Shown here: positions 35,286-44,122 of the stretch, piece by piece | Layout: every line of letters begins with the position of its first letter | Numbering within the stretch: the first letter of the stretch is position 1 | Origin: Bacteroidales bacterium | Lineage (GTDB): Bacteria; Bacteroidota; Bacteroidia; Bacteroidales; VadinHA17 | Reading direction: 5' to 3' | NCBI GenBank assembly: GCA_025454815.1 | Contig: JALONR010000022.1 | Location: 1-64,000, forward strand | Length of the DNA: 64,000 bases | The notes under the pieces: generated by a model | Databases searched by the model: none | What the model was told of the DNA's origin: nothing | Seen by the model: the letters and a program-made list of their open reading frames with translations, nothing else | Made by a program: the position numbers and the translations under genes

Positions 35286-36770
35286 ATGAGAAAGTTTACC
35301 GCACTGATCACGTTGCTGATTGTTACACTGCCCTGCATATCGCAGGAAGTCTCTGAAGCCGGACTACTCAGGGCAATGCATTCAATCTCCAGTCATGACC
35401 TGTTCGGGTATGTGAAGATACAGTGTGATGAGAAATACCAGGGCCGGCTCACAGGCACGGCTGAATACCAGGAGTGTGCAGAGTGGCTGGCTGGAGAATT
35501 TGAGAGCTGGGGTCTGACGCCTGCCGGAGACGACGGAGGCTGGTTCCAGTGGTTTAAGATTCCATATACAATGGTATACCCTGACTGCGGACTGACACTT
35601 CATGTGCCTCTGAAGAAGGATGGAGTACTGCTGAAACATTATAAATACATGACCGAGTATATGCCCGGTTCAACTTCCGGGAACGGAGAGGTTACCGGAG
35701 AAGTGGTATACGCCGGTTACGGTATCACTGCTCCCGAACTCAACTATGATGACTACAGGGGCATTGATGTGAAGGGTAAAATAGTTCTGATTGAACGTGA
35801 ATCACCCGTCAATCCTTCAGACGGCCCGGAGAAATTCAATCCCTGGTATGAATACTCATTCCACCAGTACAAGCTGGCCAATGCCGTGGAACACGGAGCC
35901 GTGGGGATGATCTACAACTACGGTCCTATCGCAAACCCCAATAACAGCTACTTTGAAGATTTTGTGTACGTCCATATAGGAGATACGGTTGTCAGGGATA
36001 TTTTTGCCGGAACGGGATATGATCACAGGGAGGTTGTGAAGCAGATTGACTCTACTCTCAGACCCGGCTCGTTCAACACCGGAAAGACCGTTACTGTCAG
36101 AATGAGCACGAAGCATTTTCCTGACGGAAAGGGGAGCAACGTTATCGGCATGCTGAAGGGAACAGATCCCGTGCTTAAGGATGAGACAATAATAATAGGT
36201 GCACATCTCGACCACCTCGGCCTGTGCTACGAAATGATCCCGGGAGCAAATGACAATGCTTCCGCCGTTGCAGTGATGATGGGTGTGGCAAAGGCACTTG
36301 CTGTCAATAAGGTTCCCCTGAGGAGGTCAGTCATGTTTCTCTCCTTTGGCGCAGAGGAACAGGCCATTATGGGTGCACTTGAATATATCAGAAGGCCGGT
36401 GATGCCGCTTGAGAAAAGCATTCTTCTGAATATGGACGGAGTGGGTATAGGTCATTCAATAAGGGCCGCCGCCGGAACCAACTACCCGAAGCTTTGGTCA
36501 TTTGTTGAGGAGGCGAATGACAAGTACATACACAGGCCGATTTCAACCGGCTACTTTTCAAATCTCGGCAGGCCGAGACTGGATGCTGCACGGTTTCTGT
36601 CAGCCGGCGTTCCATCACTCAGCTTTTCCACTTACGGTTCAGAGAACTATTATCACATACCGCTTGACAATATTGACATCATTAAGCCTGAGATAATGGA
36701 AGACCTGAGTCAGCTCCTGTTTATGACCGTGGTCAGAATGGCCAACAGCCCTGAACCGCTGAGGGAATGA
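35286..36770 (+). CDS. Secreted M28 zinc aminopeptidase with PA domain
   Basis: This 494-residue protein has a signal peptide (MRKFTALITLLIVTLPCISQ), a protease-associated insert around residues 140-240 (VVYAGYGITAPELNYDDY) and the M28 catalytic domain. All co-catalytic ligands are visible: GAHLDHLG (His, Asp), GANDNASA (Asp), GAEEQ (Glu pair, base and ligand), NMDGVG (Asp) and YYHIPLD (His). It releases N-terminal amino acids in the periplasm or outside. No lipobox and no T9SS C-terminal domain is seen. It follows the ATP-grasp gene by 54 bases. Confidence 0.92.
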   Translation: MRKFTALITLLIVTLPCISQEVSEAGLLRAMHSISSHDLFGYVKIQCDEKYQGRLTGTAEYQECAEWLAGEFESWGLTPAGDDGGWFQWFKIPYTMVYPDCGLTLHVPLKKDGVLLKHYKYMTEYMPGSTSGNGEVTGEVVYAGYGITAPELNYDDYRGIDVKGKIVLIERESPVNPSDGPEKFNPWYEYSFHQYKLANAVEHGAVGMIYNYGPIANPNNSYFEDFVYVHIGDTVVRDIFAGTGYDHREVVKQIDSTLRPGSFNTGKTVTVRMSTKHFPDGKGSNVIGMLKGTDPVLKDETIIIGAHLDHLGLCYEMIPGANDNASAVAVMMGVAKALAVNKVPLRRSVMFLSFGAEEQAIMGALEYIRRPVMPLEKSILLNMDGVGIGHSIRAAAGTNYPKLWSFVEEANDKYIHRPISTGYFSNLGRPRLDAARFLSAGVPSLSFSTYGSENYYHIPLDNIDIIKPEIMEDLSQLLFMTVVRMANSPEPLRE

Positions 36771-36834
36771 TGACTGTTTTGCACGGGCTGAACAGATTAT
36801 ATGGGACTCAAACAGGCTGGTCCGGTACTAAAGC

Positions 36835-37353
36835 TTATTTCACCCAGGCTGCGGTTATTTCTGCGATGTACAGTTTGTGCATCCCGGTATTGTTGCCGTA
36901 ATGTGTTCTTTGCGGAACCGTATCAATAAATCCTCCCTCCCGGAGCGGATCAGCATAAAGCTTTTTGCATTCAAGAACCAGCCGTGCTTCGGCAAAAGCC
37001 GGATACCCATCCGGGGAGAAAAGGGGTGTCAGTCCGGCCTCCGAAACCTTGTCACAATCCCTTCCGCTCTTTGTGCCGCAAAGGTCAAGGGCATCACGAT
37101 ACCGGTCGTCAAAGAACGTAAGGGTAAATCCAGGTGTGTTCTCCATAAACCCGTAGGTATATCGCTCAGGCCGTACGAAAACAAAGACCACATTCCTGTT
37201 CCACAGGTATCCCATCCCGCCCCAGTTGGCTGTCATGGTGTTGAAATTATCCGGTGTTCCGGCGGTTAGGAGCATCCAGTCAGATGCAATCAGCCTGATA
37301 AGATTGTCTTCAATTTCTGCAGGGTCTGTCTGAGTGAATTTCCAGTCCTTCAT
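36835..37353 (-). CDS. Flavin reductase-like FMN-binding protein
   Basis: This 172-residue protein has the split-barrel flavin fold of the flavin reductase/flavoredoxin family: TAGTPDNFNTMTANWGGMGYLWN (FMN-contact strand), VFVFVRPERYTYGFME and GFTLTFFDDRYRDALDLCGTKSGRD. It binds FMN and may transfer electrons from NAD(P)H or a ferredoxin. The ATG at 37351-37353 (MKDWKF) is preferred, with a second ATG three codons upstream. It faces the M28 peptidase gene convergently. The partner is unknown. Confidence 0.87.
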   Translation of the reverse strand: MKDWKFTQTDPAEIEDNLIRLIASDWMLLTAGTPDNFNTMTANWGGMGYLWNRNVVFVFVRPERYTYGFMENTPGFTLTFFDDRYRDALDLCGTKSGRDCDKVSEAGLTPLFSPDGYPAFAEARLVLECKKLYADPLREGGFIDTVPQRTHYGNNTGMHKLYIAEITAAWVK

Positions 37354-37500
37354 ATAAATCATTTATATAAGTAAAGATAGCATAAACAACGGCAACATAG
37401 ATCATTGCCCCTTATGGGGGTAGTAGCCGCCCATATCCGGTTGGAGAAGGAAGACCATCTCTTTCCGTGCAAATGAGCTTTTCCTTGCCCCGTTCTGGCA

Positions 37501-37905
37501 TCAGTCCTGATCTGATGAAGTTATAACCTCAAAAACCGGCGAATGGTTGATCGTCTTCTTGACCAGGCAGAGCTCTGCGGCGTTGATCACCGCTGAACGG
37601 TATTTTGCGGGGAAGTCGGCCGGAAGCCTTATGTCAAGCTTAAACCGTGAAGGTACCCTCTTCTCACTGTCAAATTCCATTGACTGGATGATTCTGATCC
37701 CTTCAGCCGGGATATTCCGCTGGTCGCAGAATGATTTGACATAAATGCCGGCACAGGTGCCTATCGATGCAAGAAAGAGCTCGAACGGTTCGGGGGCTGA
37801 ACCTCCGCCTCCGTTCCTGACTGACTGGTCTGTTCTGATTGTCTTGCCGTTTAAATGGGCGGTTATCACCTTGCCGCCGTCAAGTGTTATCTCCATTGAA
37901 GCCAT
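37501..37905 (-). CDS. OsmC/YhfA-family protein
   Basis: This 134-residue protein of the OsmC superfamily has the first Cys in LASIGTCAGIYVKSFC and the second in AAELCLVKKTINHSPVF, the arrangement of peroxidase-type and YhfA-like members. It is a small cytosolic dimeric protein expected to reduce organic peroxides through a Cys pair or to have a related function. The NGGGGSAPEPFELFL motif is typical. Its gene starts 30 bases after a truncated methyltransferase reading frame on the same strand. Confidence 0.88.
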   Translation of the reverse strand: MASMEITLDGGKVITAHLNGKTIRTDQSVRNGGGGSAPEPFELFLASIGTCAGIYVKSFCDQRNIPAEGIRIIQSMEFDSEKRVPSRFKLDIRLPADFPAKYRSAVINAAELCLVKKTINHSPVFEVITSSDQD

Positions 37906-37935
37906 AAAAATCCGGATCTTTAATTGTAAGGTTAA

Positions 37936-38175
37936 TTATACTGCTTTTTCACGAAGGATTTTCACCATTCCTTCCGAATTGTCAACGAGGGTTATCTGAC
38001 CGATGTGATTCATGAGGTTAAAGCTGAGCAGTCCTGTGCCTGCCCCGAACTCAAGGGCCTTCATTTTACGGCTGAGTGGTATTTGCCTGATAATTGCAGC
38101 AGCCACTGTTTCAGCACGTTCACGGTGCATCAGGTTCCTGTCCCACCCTGACGCCTTAATGTCAAATTCACTCAT
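37936..38175 (-). pseudogene. Truncated SAM-dependent methyltransferase
   Basis: The 79-residue reading frame holds only the N-terminal third of a class I methyltransferase. Motif I ALEFGAGTGLLSF and the motif II region ITLVDNSEGM are intact, but the frame stops at 37936 right after MVKILREKAV, and the rest of the fold (normally about 200 residues) is absent. The OsmC gene starts 30 bases later. A deletion that joined the two regions is the simplest reading. It is unlikely to be active. Confidence 0.72.
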
Positions 38176-38246
38176 ACTGCAGTTTTCTCTTTATACATAG
38201 CGTTACAACATAGGATGTAACATATTGTTTATGATGCACCATTGAG

Positions 38247-38265
38247 GGCATCAGCATCTGATGCC
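38247..38265. other. Perfect 8-base inverted repeat (operator or hairpin)
   Basis: GGCATCAG and CTGATGCC are exact complements separated by CAT, in the divergent region between the truncated methyltransferase and the gamma-glutamyltransferase-like gene. No T-run follows, so an operator is as likely as a hairpin. A second weaker pair, GTTACA/TGTAAC, lies near 38203-38222. Confidence 0.4.
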
Positions 38266-38378
38266 ATTCCTCTCCGGCATGAAATTATAACATTTTTTTC
38301 CCGGATTAATGTGATTATTTGCGAAATTGCAGAAGAGGTAAGGAATGCAATCCTGCCGGCATTTTAATACTTAACGTT

Positions 38379-40244
38379 ATGAAGAAAACTGCCTTAACCA
38401 TTTGTTTATTAAGTCTTTTTATGATGTCACAGTCACAGTCGTTCAACAATTTTCCCGTGACCACCCAGAAGCCGCCGCTTCATGGAAGGCACTGGATGGC
38501 CATTACGGGAAAGCCCCTTGCCGCGACGGCAGGAGCGATGATCTTTGACCGCGGGGGCAATGCAGTTGATGCCGCATGTGCGATGCTGGCCGCCACCTGC
38601 ACCATGTGGGATGTTCTCAGCTGGGGAGGCGAGACACAGGCCCTGATATATAACCCCAATACAGGAAAGGTGATAGCCATCAACGCACTGGGTGTGGCTC
38701 CTACGGGTGCCACGGCCGGGTATTACAAGTCGAAGGGGTATAAATATCCTCCCGAATACGGACCGCTGGCAGCGGTTACGCCCGGCACACCCGGCGGATT
38801 GATGGTCATGCTTGCCGAGTATGGCACCATGAGCCTGAAGGAGGTACTGGAGCCGGCCATGCAGATGGCAGCCGGCTATCCGATTGAGGCGCAGACAGCA
38901 AATTCCATTGAGAGATCAAAGAACAGGATAAAGGAATGGCCATACTCAGCAAAGGTATTTCTCCCCCATGCAGGGCAGGATCGTGAAGCTCCCTCAGCCG
39001 GGGAAATATTCGTCCAGAGTGACTTGCTTGAAACGCTGACAAAGCTGGTTGAGGCTGAACAGCAGGCACTGAAGAAGCGCAAGTCGCGCCGAGATGCCAT
39101 CTACGCAGCCTATGACAGGTTTTACAGGGGAGACATAGCGGCTGAGATTGCCCGCGGATGCCAGGAACAGGGGGGTCTTATAACCACCGGGGACCTGGCC
39201 AGCTGGCAGGTGAAGATCGAAGAACCGCTGATGACTGAATACCGGGGCATTGAGGTTTACAAGCTGCAACAATGGACACAGGGGCCGGCGATGCTCCAGA
39301 CTCTCAATATCCTTGAGAACTTCGACCTTAAGGAGATGGGGTATAACTCAACCAGGTATATCCATACGCTCTACCAGGCTATGAACCTCGCATTTGCCGA
39401 CCGGGACTTCTATTACGGTGATCCGGCTTTCCCGCCTGAGGAGCCGATGAAGGGGCTACTCTCAAAGGAGTATGCGCTTGAACGAAGCAAACTTATCAAC
39501 CCTGACCGCAATGACCCGGCTGTGAGGCCCGGTGATCCCTATCCCTTTGAAGGCAAGGCGAATCCTTTTGCCACCCTGCTGAATTCATGGCAGGCAGATG
39601 CACGGAATATCTACCCGGCTGATGATCCGGACCAGTACGACCTTTTCCTTGCTGCTTTCCGGTCGGGTACCACCTCTATTGAGGCAGCCGACAAGGAGGG
39701 ATGGGTTGTTTCCGTCACTCCCAGCGGAGGATGGGTGCCTGCATGCATTGCAGGCAACACCGGCATTGGCATGAGCCAGAGGATGCAGAGCTTTGTGCTT
39801 GATGAAAAAGAAAACCCGTTCAATGTGGTGGAACCGGGCAAGAGGCCGCGCGTAACCCTGACCCCGACCCTGGCAATGAAGGATGGTAAACCGTTTCTCT
39901 CCTTCGCCAAGCAGGGCGGAGATGAGCAGGACCAGCTGCTGCTGCAGTTTTTCCTGAATGTGGTTGAATTTGGCATGACCGTCCAGGAGGCCTGTGAGGC
40001 ACCTTCGTTCAAGACACTGCAGATGTATTCCAGCTTCGGTGATCATGAAAAGGTTGCCGGCGGACTTGTACTGAACAACAGCATGCCATCATGGGTCAGG
40101 AAGGAATTGGCAGGAATGGGTTACAGGCTCTCATTCCAGGAGAGGACCTCCGGGCCGGTGAATGCGATAGCTTTTGACCGGGGTCATGGCACCTTCTGGG
40201 GCGGATCAAGCAACCACGGCGAAGATTACGGCATTGGGTGGTAG
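38379..40244 (+). CDS. Gamma-glutamyltransferase-like protein
   Basis: This 621-residue exported protein of the gamma-glutamyltransferase family (Ntn hydrolase) has a signal MKKTALTICLLSLFMMSQSQ. The large-subunit phrases are AGAMIFDRGGNAVDAACAM and AAVTPGTPGGLM. The self-cleavage region has RSGTTSIEAADKEG, where the Thr pair corresponds to the catalytic TTH of classical enzymes, but the His is Ser here. GNTGIGMSQRMQSF and the C-terminal GVL-like GGLVLNNSMP follow. The ATG at 38379 fits the signal peptide; an upstream frame extension to 38319 lacks signal character. It is expected to hydrolyse or transfer gamma-glutamyl groups or related amides outside the cytoplasm. Confidence 0.87.
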   Translation: MKKTALTICLLSLFMMSQSQSFNNFPVTTQKPPLHGRHWMAITGKPLAATAGAMIFDRGGNAVDAACAMLAATCTMWDVLSWGGETQALIYNPNTGKVIAINALGVAPTGATAGYYKSKGYKYPPEYGPLAAVTPGTPGGLMVMLAEYGTMSLKEVLEPAMQMAAGYPIEAQTANSIERSKNRIKEWPYSAKVFLPHAGQDREAPSAGEIFVQSDLLETLTKLVEAEQQALKKRKSRRDAIYAAYDRFYRGDIAAEIARGCQEQGGLITTGDLASWQVKIEEPLMTEYRGIEVYKLQQWTQGPAMLQTLNILENFDLKEMGYNSTRYIHTLYQAMNLAFADRDFYYGDPAFPPEEPMKGLLSKEYALERSKLINPDRNDPAVRPGDPYPFEGKANPFATLLNSWQADARNIYPADDPDQYDLFLAAFRSGTTSIEAADKEGWVVSVTPSGGWVPACIAGNTGIGMSQRMQSFVLDEKENPFNVVEPGKRPRVTLTPTLAMKDGKPFLSFAKQGGDEQDQLLLQFFLNVVEFGMTVQEACEAPSFKTLQMYSSFGDHEKVAGGLVLNNSMPSWVRKELAGMGYRLSFQERTSGPVNAIAFDRGHGTFWGGSSNHGEDYGIGW

Positions 40245-40396
40245 GCAGAGGTCTGAAGGCCCCTATCTGCCAGCCGGCGGATGCGGGGTTTGGCTTCGCC
40301 GGGCTCACCGCCAAAGGTGGCCTGGTTCGACCCTCCGGGTCTCAATCTGAAGGTCTTGCAGTCTAAGTGATTGATCAATAATTTATTAGAAATCAC

Positions 40397-40426
40397 TATT
40401 GCCTATTGCCTATTGCCTATTGCCTA
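40397..40426. repeat. Tandem TATTGCC array (4 copies)
   Basis: Four exact 7-base TATTGCC units fill 40397-40424, ending TA. The last copy supplies the TTG (40420-40422) of the -33 element of the M23 promoter. Confidence 0.9.
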
Positions 40427-40451
40427 GTTTCCAACATGATTCTTATCTTTG
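40420..40451 (+). promoter_or_regulatory. Promoter of the M23-dxr-rseP operon
   Basis: TTG at 40420-40422, a 21-base spacer and TATCTTTG at 40444-40451 fit the phylum consensus. The M23 start codon is 22 bases further. The -33 TTG lies in the last TATTGCC repeat. Confidence 0.75.
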
Positions 40452-40472
40452 TGCCCTCGGTCAGATAATCAG

Positions 40473-41348
40473 ATGGCAAAGAACGAAAAAAGGAAGGGTA
40501 AGTGGAGTGACAGGTTCCGGTTGGCTGTATTCAATGATACCACCTTTGAGGAGCTCTGGCGTATCCGCCTGTCAAAGGCCAACGCACTTATGGCAGCCGC
40601 ATTGCTGCTGGTGGCTACACTGGCGGCGAACACTTCACTGATTGCATTCACCAATCTCAGGGAGTTCATACCGGGCTACCCTGACGTGGAGATGCGGCGA
40701 AATATACTGATGAACGCCATCATGCTTGACTCTCTTGAGCATGAGCTGGAGATCAGGGACAAGTACTTCCGTGACCTTAATGATGTCATCTCCGGAAGGC
40801 AGCCGATAGGTTCGGTAACAATGCGTGACAGTACACGTGACTACAGCAATATAGTCTTCAACAGGTCTGCCGAGGATTCAATCTTCAGGGCCCGGGTGGA
40901 ACAGGAGGAGAAGTACAGCCTCTCAGCGGCCGGTATTTCGTCATCTGAAAGTCCGGGCGAGGTTTCAAACCTGGCCAACATTCATTTCTTCCCGCCGGTT
41001 AAGGGAATCATATCCAGCAACTATGATCCCCGTACCCGCCATTATGCCATTGACATCGTCACCCAGCCCAAAGCGGTTGTATCTTCGACCCTGGAAGGCA
41101 CTGTGATCATGACCGGCTGGACAATGGAGACAGGTTTCGTGATAATGATCCAGCATGCCAACAACCTTGTTTCGGTATACAAGCACAACGCCAGGCTGCT
41201 GAAGGAGATGGGTGACAGGGTCTGGGCCGGAGAGGCGATATCAATTGTCGGTGACTCGGGTGAGCTGTATACCTCGGGGCCTCATCTTCATTTTGAACTC
41301 TGGTATAACGGGGAACCGCTTGACCCGGCGCAGTACGTATTCTTCTGA
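40473..41348 (+). CDS. M23 metallopeptidase, membrane-anchored
   Basis: This 291-residue protein has one N-terminal membrane helix (about residues 37-60), a helical region of about 80 residues, then a LytM/M23 peptidase domain. The zinc motifs are RHYAIDIV (His-x3-Asp) and GPHLHFELW (His-x-His). It acts in the periplasm on peptidoglycan cross-bridges or as an activator of amidases. The start at 40473 follows the TATCTTTG promoter; a longer frame begins upstream of it. dxr starts 15 bases after the stop and rseP overlaps dxr, so the three form an operon. Confidence 0.9.
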   Translation: MAKNEKRKGKWSDRFRLAVFNDTTFEELWRIRLSKANALMAAALLLVATLAANTSLIAFTNLREFIPGYPDVEMRRNILMNAIMLDSLEHELEIRDKYFRDLNDVISGRQPIGSVTMRDSTRDYSNIVFNRSAEDSIFRARVEQEEKYSLSAAGISSSESPGEVSNLANIHFFPPVKGIISSNYDPRTRHYAIDIVTQPKAVVSSTLEGTVIMTGWTMETGFVIMIQHANNLVSVYKHNARLLKEMGDRVWAGEAISIVGDSGELYTSGPHLHFELWYNGEPLDPAQYVFF

Positions 41349-41362
41349 GAGGAGATTGGCAG

Positions 41363-42529
41363 ATGCATAAACGACTGGCAATCATTGGTTCAACAGGATC
41401 TATCGGCACCCAGACACTGGGTATAGTAGCCCGTTACCCCGGGCTTTTCACTGTCAGTGCACTTACCGCAGGCAGCAATGCCGAACTTCTTATGGCACAG
41501 GCAAGGCTGTGCCGTCCTGAAAGGGTGGTCATAGGCAACGAATCATTTTACCAGGTTGTCAGGGACGGTCTGGCCGGCCTGGGCATTGAGGTTCTGGCCG
41601 GGCAAAAGGCTGTTGAGGAGGTGGCTTCATCTGACGGAATTGACACCGTGGTGGCGGCCATGGTGGGTTTTGCCGGTCTTCGCCCCACCGCTGCGGCTGT
41701 GGCCGCCGGCAGGGAGGTTGCGCTGGCAAACAAGGAGACGCTGGTAGTTGCCGGTGACCTGATAACCCGCACTGCTGCCGTCACCGGCTCGAGGCTGCTT
41801 CCGGTTGACTCGGAGCACTCGGCTATCATGCAGTGCCTTAACGGCGAGCCTGACCAATCGGTGGAAAAGATAATCCTCACGGCATCAGGAGGCCCCTTCC
41901 GTGATATGCCGGCAGAACGGCTGGCAAAGGTAACCCCGCTTGAAGCCCTGCGTCATCCGAACTGGACCATGGGCTCCAAGATCACCATTGACTCGGCTAC
42001 CCTTATGAACAAGGGGCTTGAGGTGATAGAGGCACACTGGCTCTTCGGTACCCCCGCTGACCATATTGACGTTCTTATACATCCTCAGTCGATAATCCAT
42101 TCCATGGTGCAGTTCACTGACGGGTCGGTAAAGGCACAGCTGGGCGTGCCTGATATGCGTCTGCCGATTATTTACGCACTCACCTGGCCGGAAAGGGTTA
42201 TTACAGAGCTCCCCCGTCCGTCGCTGGCAGACATAGGCTCGCTTACATTCGGCGAACCGGATACGGTTCGTTTCCGATGCCTTGCGCTGGCACGTTCCGC
42301 CCTTAAAGCCGGAGGAAACATGCCCTGTGCCCTGAACGCCGCCAATGAGGAAGCAGTGGCAGCATTCCTGAATGAACAGATTGGGTTCAATGATATAGCC
42401 GGCACGGTTGAACATGTGCTGGACAAAACATCTTTCAACAATGAAGCGTCTCTTGACGTTTATGCCATGACTGACAGAGTAAGCCGCAGTCTGGCAAGTG
42501 AATACATAAAAAAAGTACTTAAGAAATGA
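41363..42529 (+). CDS. dxr: 1-deoxy-D-xylulose 5-phosphate reductoisomerase
   Basis: This 388-residue enzyme converts DXP to methylerythritol 4-phosphate, the committed step of the MEP isoprenoid pathway. The NADPH motif is GSTGSIGTQTL (from residue 9). The metal and substrate sites are in DSEHSA, SGGPFR and TIDSATLMNKGLEVIEA. Length matches the family. It is the middle gene of the M23-dxr-rseP operon, and its stop overlaps the rseP start by 4 bases (ATGA). Fosmidomycin-site residues look conserved. Confidence 0.97.
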   Translation: MHKRLAIIGSTGSIGTQTLGIVARYPGLFTVSALTAGSNAELLMAQARLCRPERVVIGNESFYQVVRDGLAGLGIEVLAGQKAVEEVASSDGIDTVVAAMVGFAGLRPTAAAVAAGREVALANKETLVVAGDLITRTAAVTGSRLLPVDSEHSAIMQCLNGEPDQSVEKIILTASGGPFRDMPAERLAKVTPLEALRHPNWTMGSKITIDSATLMNKGLEVIEAHWLFGTPADHIDVLIHPQSIIHSMVQFTDGSVKAQLGVPDMRLPIIYALTWPERVITELPRPSLADIGSLTFGEPDTVRFRCLALARSALKAGGNMPCALNAANEEAVAAFLNEQIGFNDIAGTVEHVLDKTSFNNEASLDVYAMTDRVSRSLASEYIKKVLKK

Positions 42530-43851
42530 CCGTTCTGATAAAAATACTTCAGCTGCTGCTGTCACTCTCAATCCTGGTAATTGTCCATGAGTTCGGACAC
42601 TATCTCTTTGCCCGCCTCTTTAAAACGAGGGTTGAAAAATTCTATCTCTTTTTCGACTGGCCTTTTGCCATCTTTAAAAAGAAATTCGGGGAAACTGAGT
42701 ATGGAGTCGGGATGATACCGCTGGGCGGGTATGTGAAGATATCCGGTATGATTGATGAATCAATGGACCGGGAGCAGATGAAGCAGCCTCCGCAGCCGTA
42801 CGAGTTCAGGTCAAAGAAGGCATGGCAAAGGCTGATGATCATGCTGGGAGGAGTCTTCTTCAACTTCATCTTCGCTATGCTAATTTATGTCGGCGTCCTG
42901 AGCCTGTGGGGTGAGACCTATCTTTCTGCCTCCAACGTTAAGTACGGGATACTGACTGACTCAACCGGTTATGCAATGGGGCTTCGCAACGGTGACAGGA
43001 TAATATCTGTTGACGGAGAACCGGTTGACAATTTTTACGCCATCATCCCTGACATCTTGCTGAATGAGCGGGAGGTAATAACCGTGGAGCGTGAAGGGGC
43101 AATGGTTGACATTCCGGTTGCCCGAGAGTTCATACCTGTCCTGCTTAAGAACCCTGATATAATCGATGCAAGAATACCTTTCGGCCCGTTTGTTATTTCA
43201 CAGGTTGCCGATGAGTCTCCGGCTTCAGCTGCGGGCCTTGCCGTAGGTGACGAGATCGTTGCCCTCGATGGTAATCCATTCACCTGGTATGACGAATTCC
43301 AGTCGTACCTGGCATCACACAGGGCAAAACCTGTCACTGTGTCAGTGAAGAGGGGAGAAGAGCTTAAGGATATAACCGTAACAACCACGGAAGCAGGTAT
43401 ACTGGGTGTTTACAGGGAAGTGGCAAATATTCTCCAGCTCAGCACAAAGCACTATAATTTTTTCGAGGCCATACCGGCCGGAATATCGAAAGGATGGAAA
43501 ACCACAGGAGATTATCTCAAGCAGTTTAAGCTGATATTTGCGAAGGACACAAAGGGCTACGAGTCGCTGGGTGGTTTTATAACCATCGGGAGCATTTTCC
43601 CCGGCAAATGGAACTGGCAGTCGTTCTGGAACCTCACCGCATTCCTCTCGCTGATCCTTGCCGTGATGAATATACTTCCAATCCCGGCGCTGGATGGCGG
43701 GCATGTCATGTTCCTGATCTTCGAGGTGGTCACCGGCAGGAAACCGAGTGACAAATTCATGGAATATGCGCAGATAACCGGAATGGTTATCCTTCTTGCG
43801 CTCCTCATATTTGCCAACGGGAATGACATACTCAAGCTGATCAGAAAATGA
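42526..43851 (+). CDS. rseP: Site-2 zinc protease RseP
   Basis: This 441-residue membrane protease cuts anti-sigma factors and signal-peptide remnants inside the membrane. The HExxH motif is HEFGH (residues 21-25), the typical GGYVKISGM segment follows, and the C-terminal LDGGH provides the third zinc ligand. Two PDZ-like domains fill the middle (LRNGDRIISVDGEPV and LAVGDEIVALDGNPF). The gene order after dxr is the usual bacterial one. About four membrane helices are expected. A Bacteroidota-type ECF anti-sigma factor is the presumed substrate. Confidence 0.95.
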   Translation: MTVLIKILQLLLSLSILVIVHEFGHYLFARLFKTRVEKFYLFFDWPFAIFKKKFGETEYGVGMIPLGGYVKISGMIDESMDREQMKQPPQPYEFRSKKAWQRLMIMLGGVFFNFIFAMLIYVGVLSLWGETYLSASNVKYGILTDSTGYAMGLRNGDRIISVDGEPVDNFYAIIPDILLNEREVITVEREGAMVDIPVAREFIPVLLKNPDIIDARIPFGPFVISQVADESPASAAGLAVGDEIVALDGNPFTWYDEFQSYLASHRAKPVTVSVKRGEELKDITVTTTEAGILGVYREVANILQLSTKHYNFFEAIPAGISKGWKTTGDYLKQFKLIFAKDTKGYESLGGFITIGSIFPGKWNWQSFWNLTAFLSLILAVMNILPIPALDGGHVMFLIFEVVTGRKPSDKFMEYAQITGMVILLALLIFANGNDILKLIRK

Positions 43852-43890
43852 TTATTGCGGTAAGGTGAACAACGGATGTGAAAGAATTTG

Positions 43891-43898
43891 TACATTTG
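43891..43898 (+). promoter_or_regulatory. Candidate -7 box of tatA
   Basis: TACATTTG matches TAnnTTTG and sits 22 bases before the tatA start codon. No clear -33 TTG is seen at the right distance. Confidence 0.5.
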
Positions 43899-43920
43899 CA
43901 TAAATAAAAATCACTGAGAA

Positions 43921-44100
43921 ATGGGAAAGATCGGACCTCTTGAAATAATCCTGATACTTGTGGTTGTTGTACTGCTTTTCGGCGGAAGGAAGATTCCGGA
44001 GCTGATGAAAGGGATTGGGCAGGGGCTTAAAGAGTTTAAAAAAGCCAAGGACACCACCACTGATGCTGATGCCGACAAGAGTGCCGGAAAGGAGAATTAA
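43921..44100 (+). CDS. tatA: Sec-independent translocase protein TatA
   Basis: This small 59-residue gene has one N-terminal membrane helix ([11 protein letters not shown]), then the family FGGRKIPEL hinge, an amphipathic helix ([13 protein letters not shown]) and an acidic/charged tail. TatA forms the pore of the twin-arginine export system. The Tat-signal TIM-barrel protein at 33224 is a plausible client. tatC is not in the window. The gene has its own -7 box and is followed by a strong terminator. Confidence 0.95.
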   Translation: MGKIGPLEIILILVVVVLLFGGRKIPELMKGIGQGLKEFKKAKDTTTDADADKSAGKEN

Positions 44101-44122
44101 GATCAGAAAGCGCTATATTTAA

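Noticed and set aside
41885..42571. 228-codon open frame on the minus strand
   Set aside because: It is antisense to dxr and the start of rseP and has no signal or domain.
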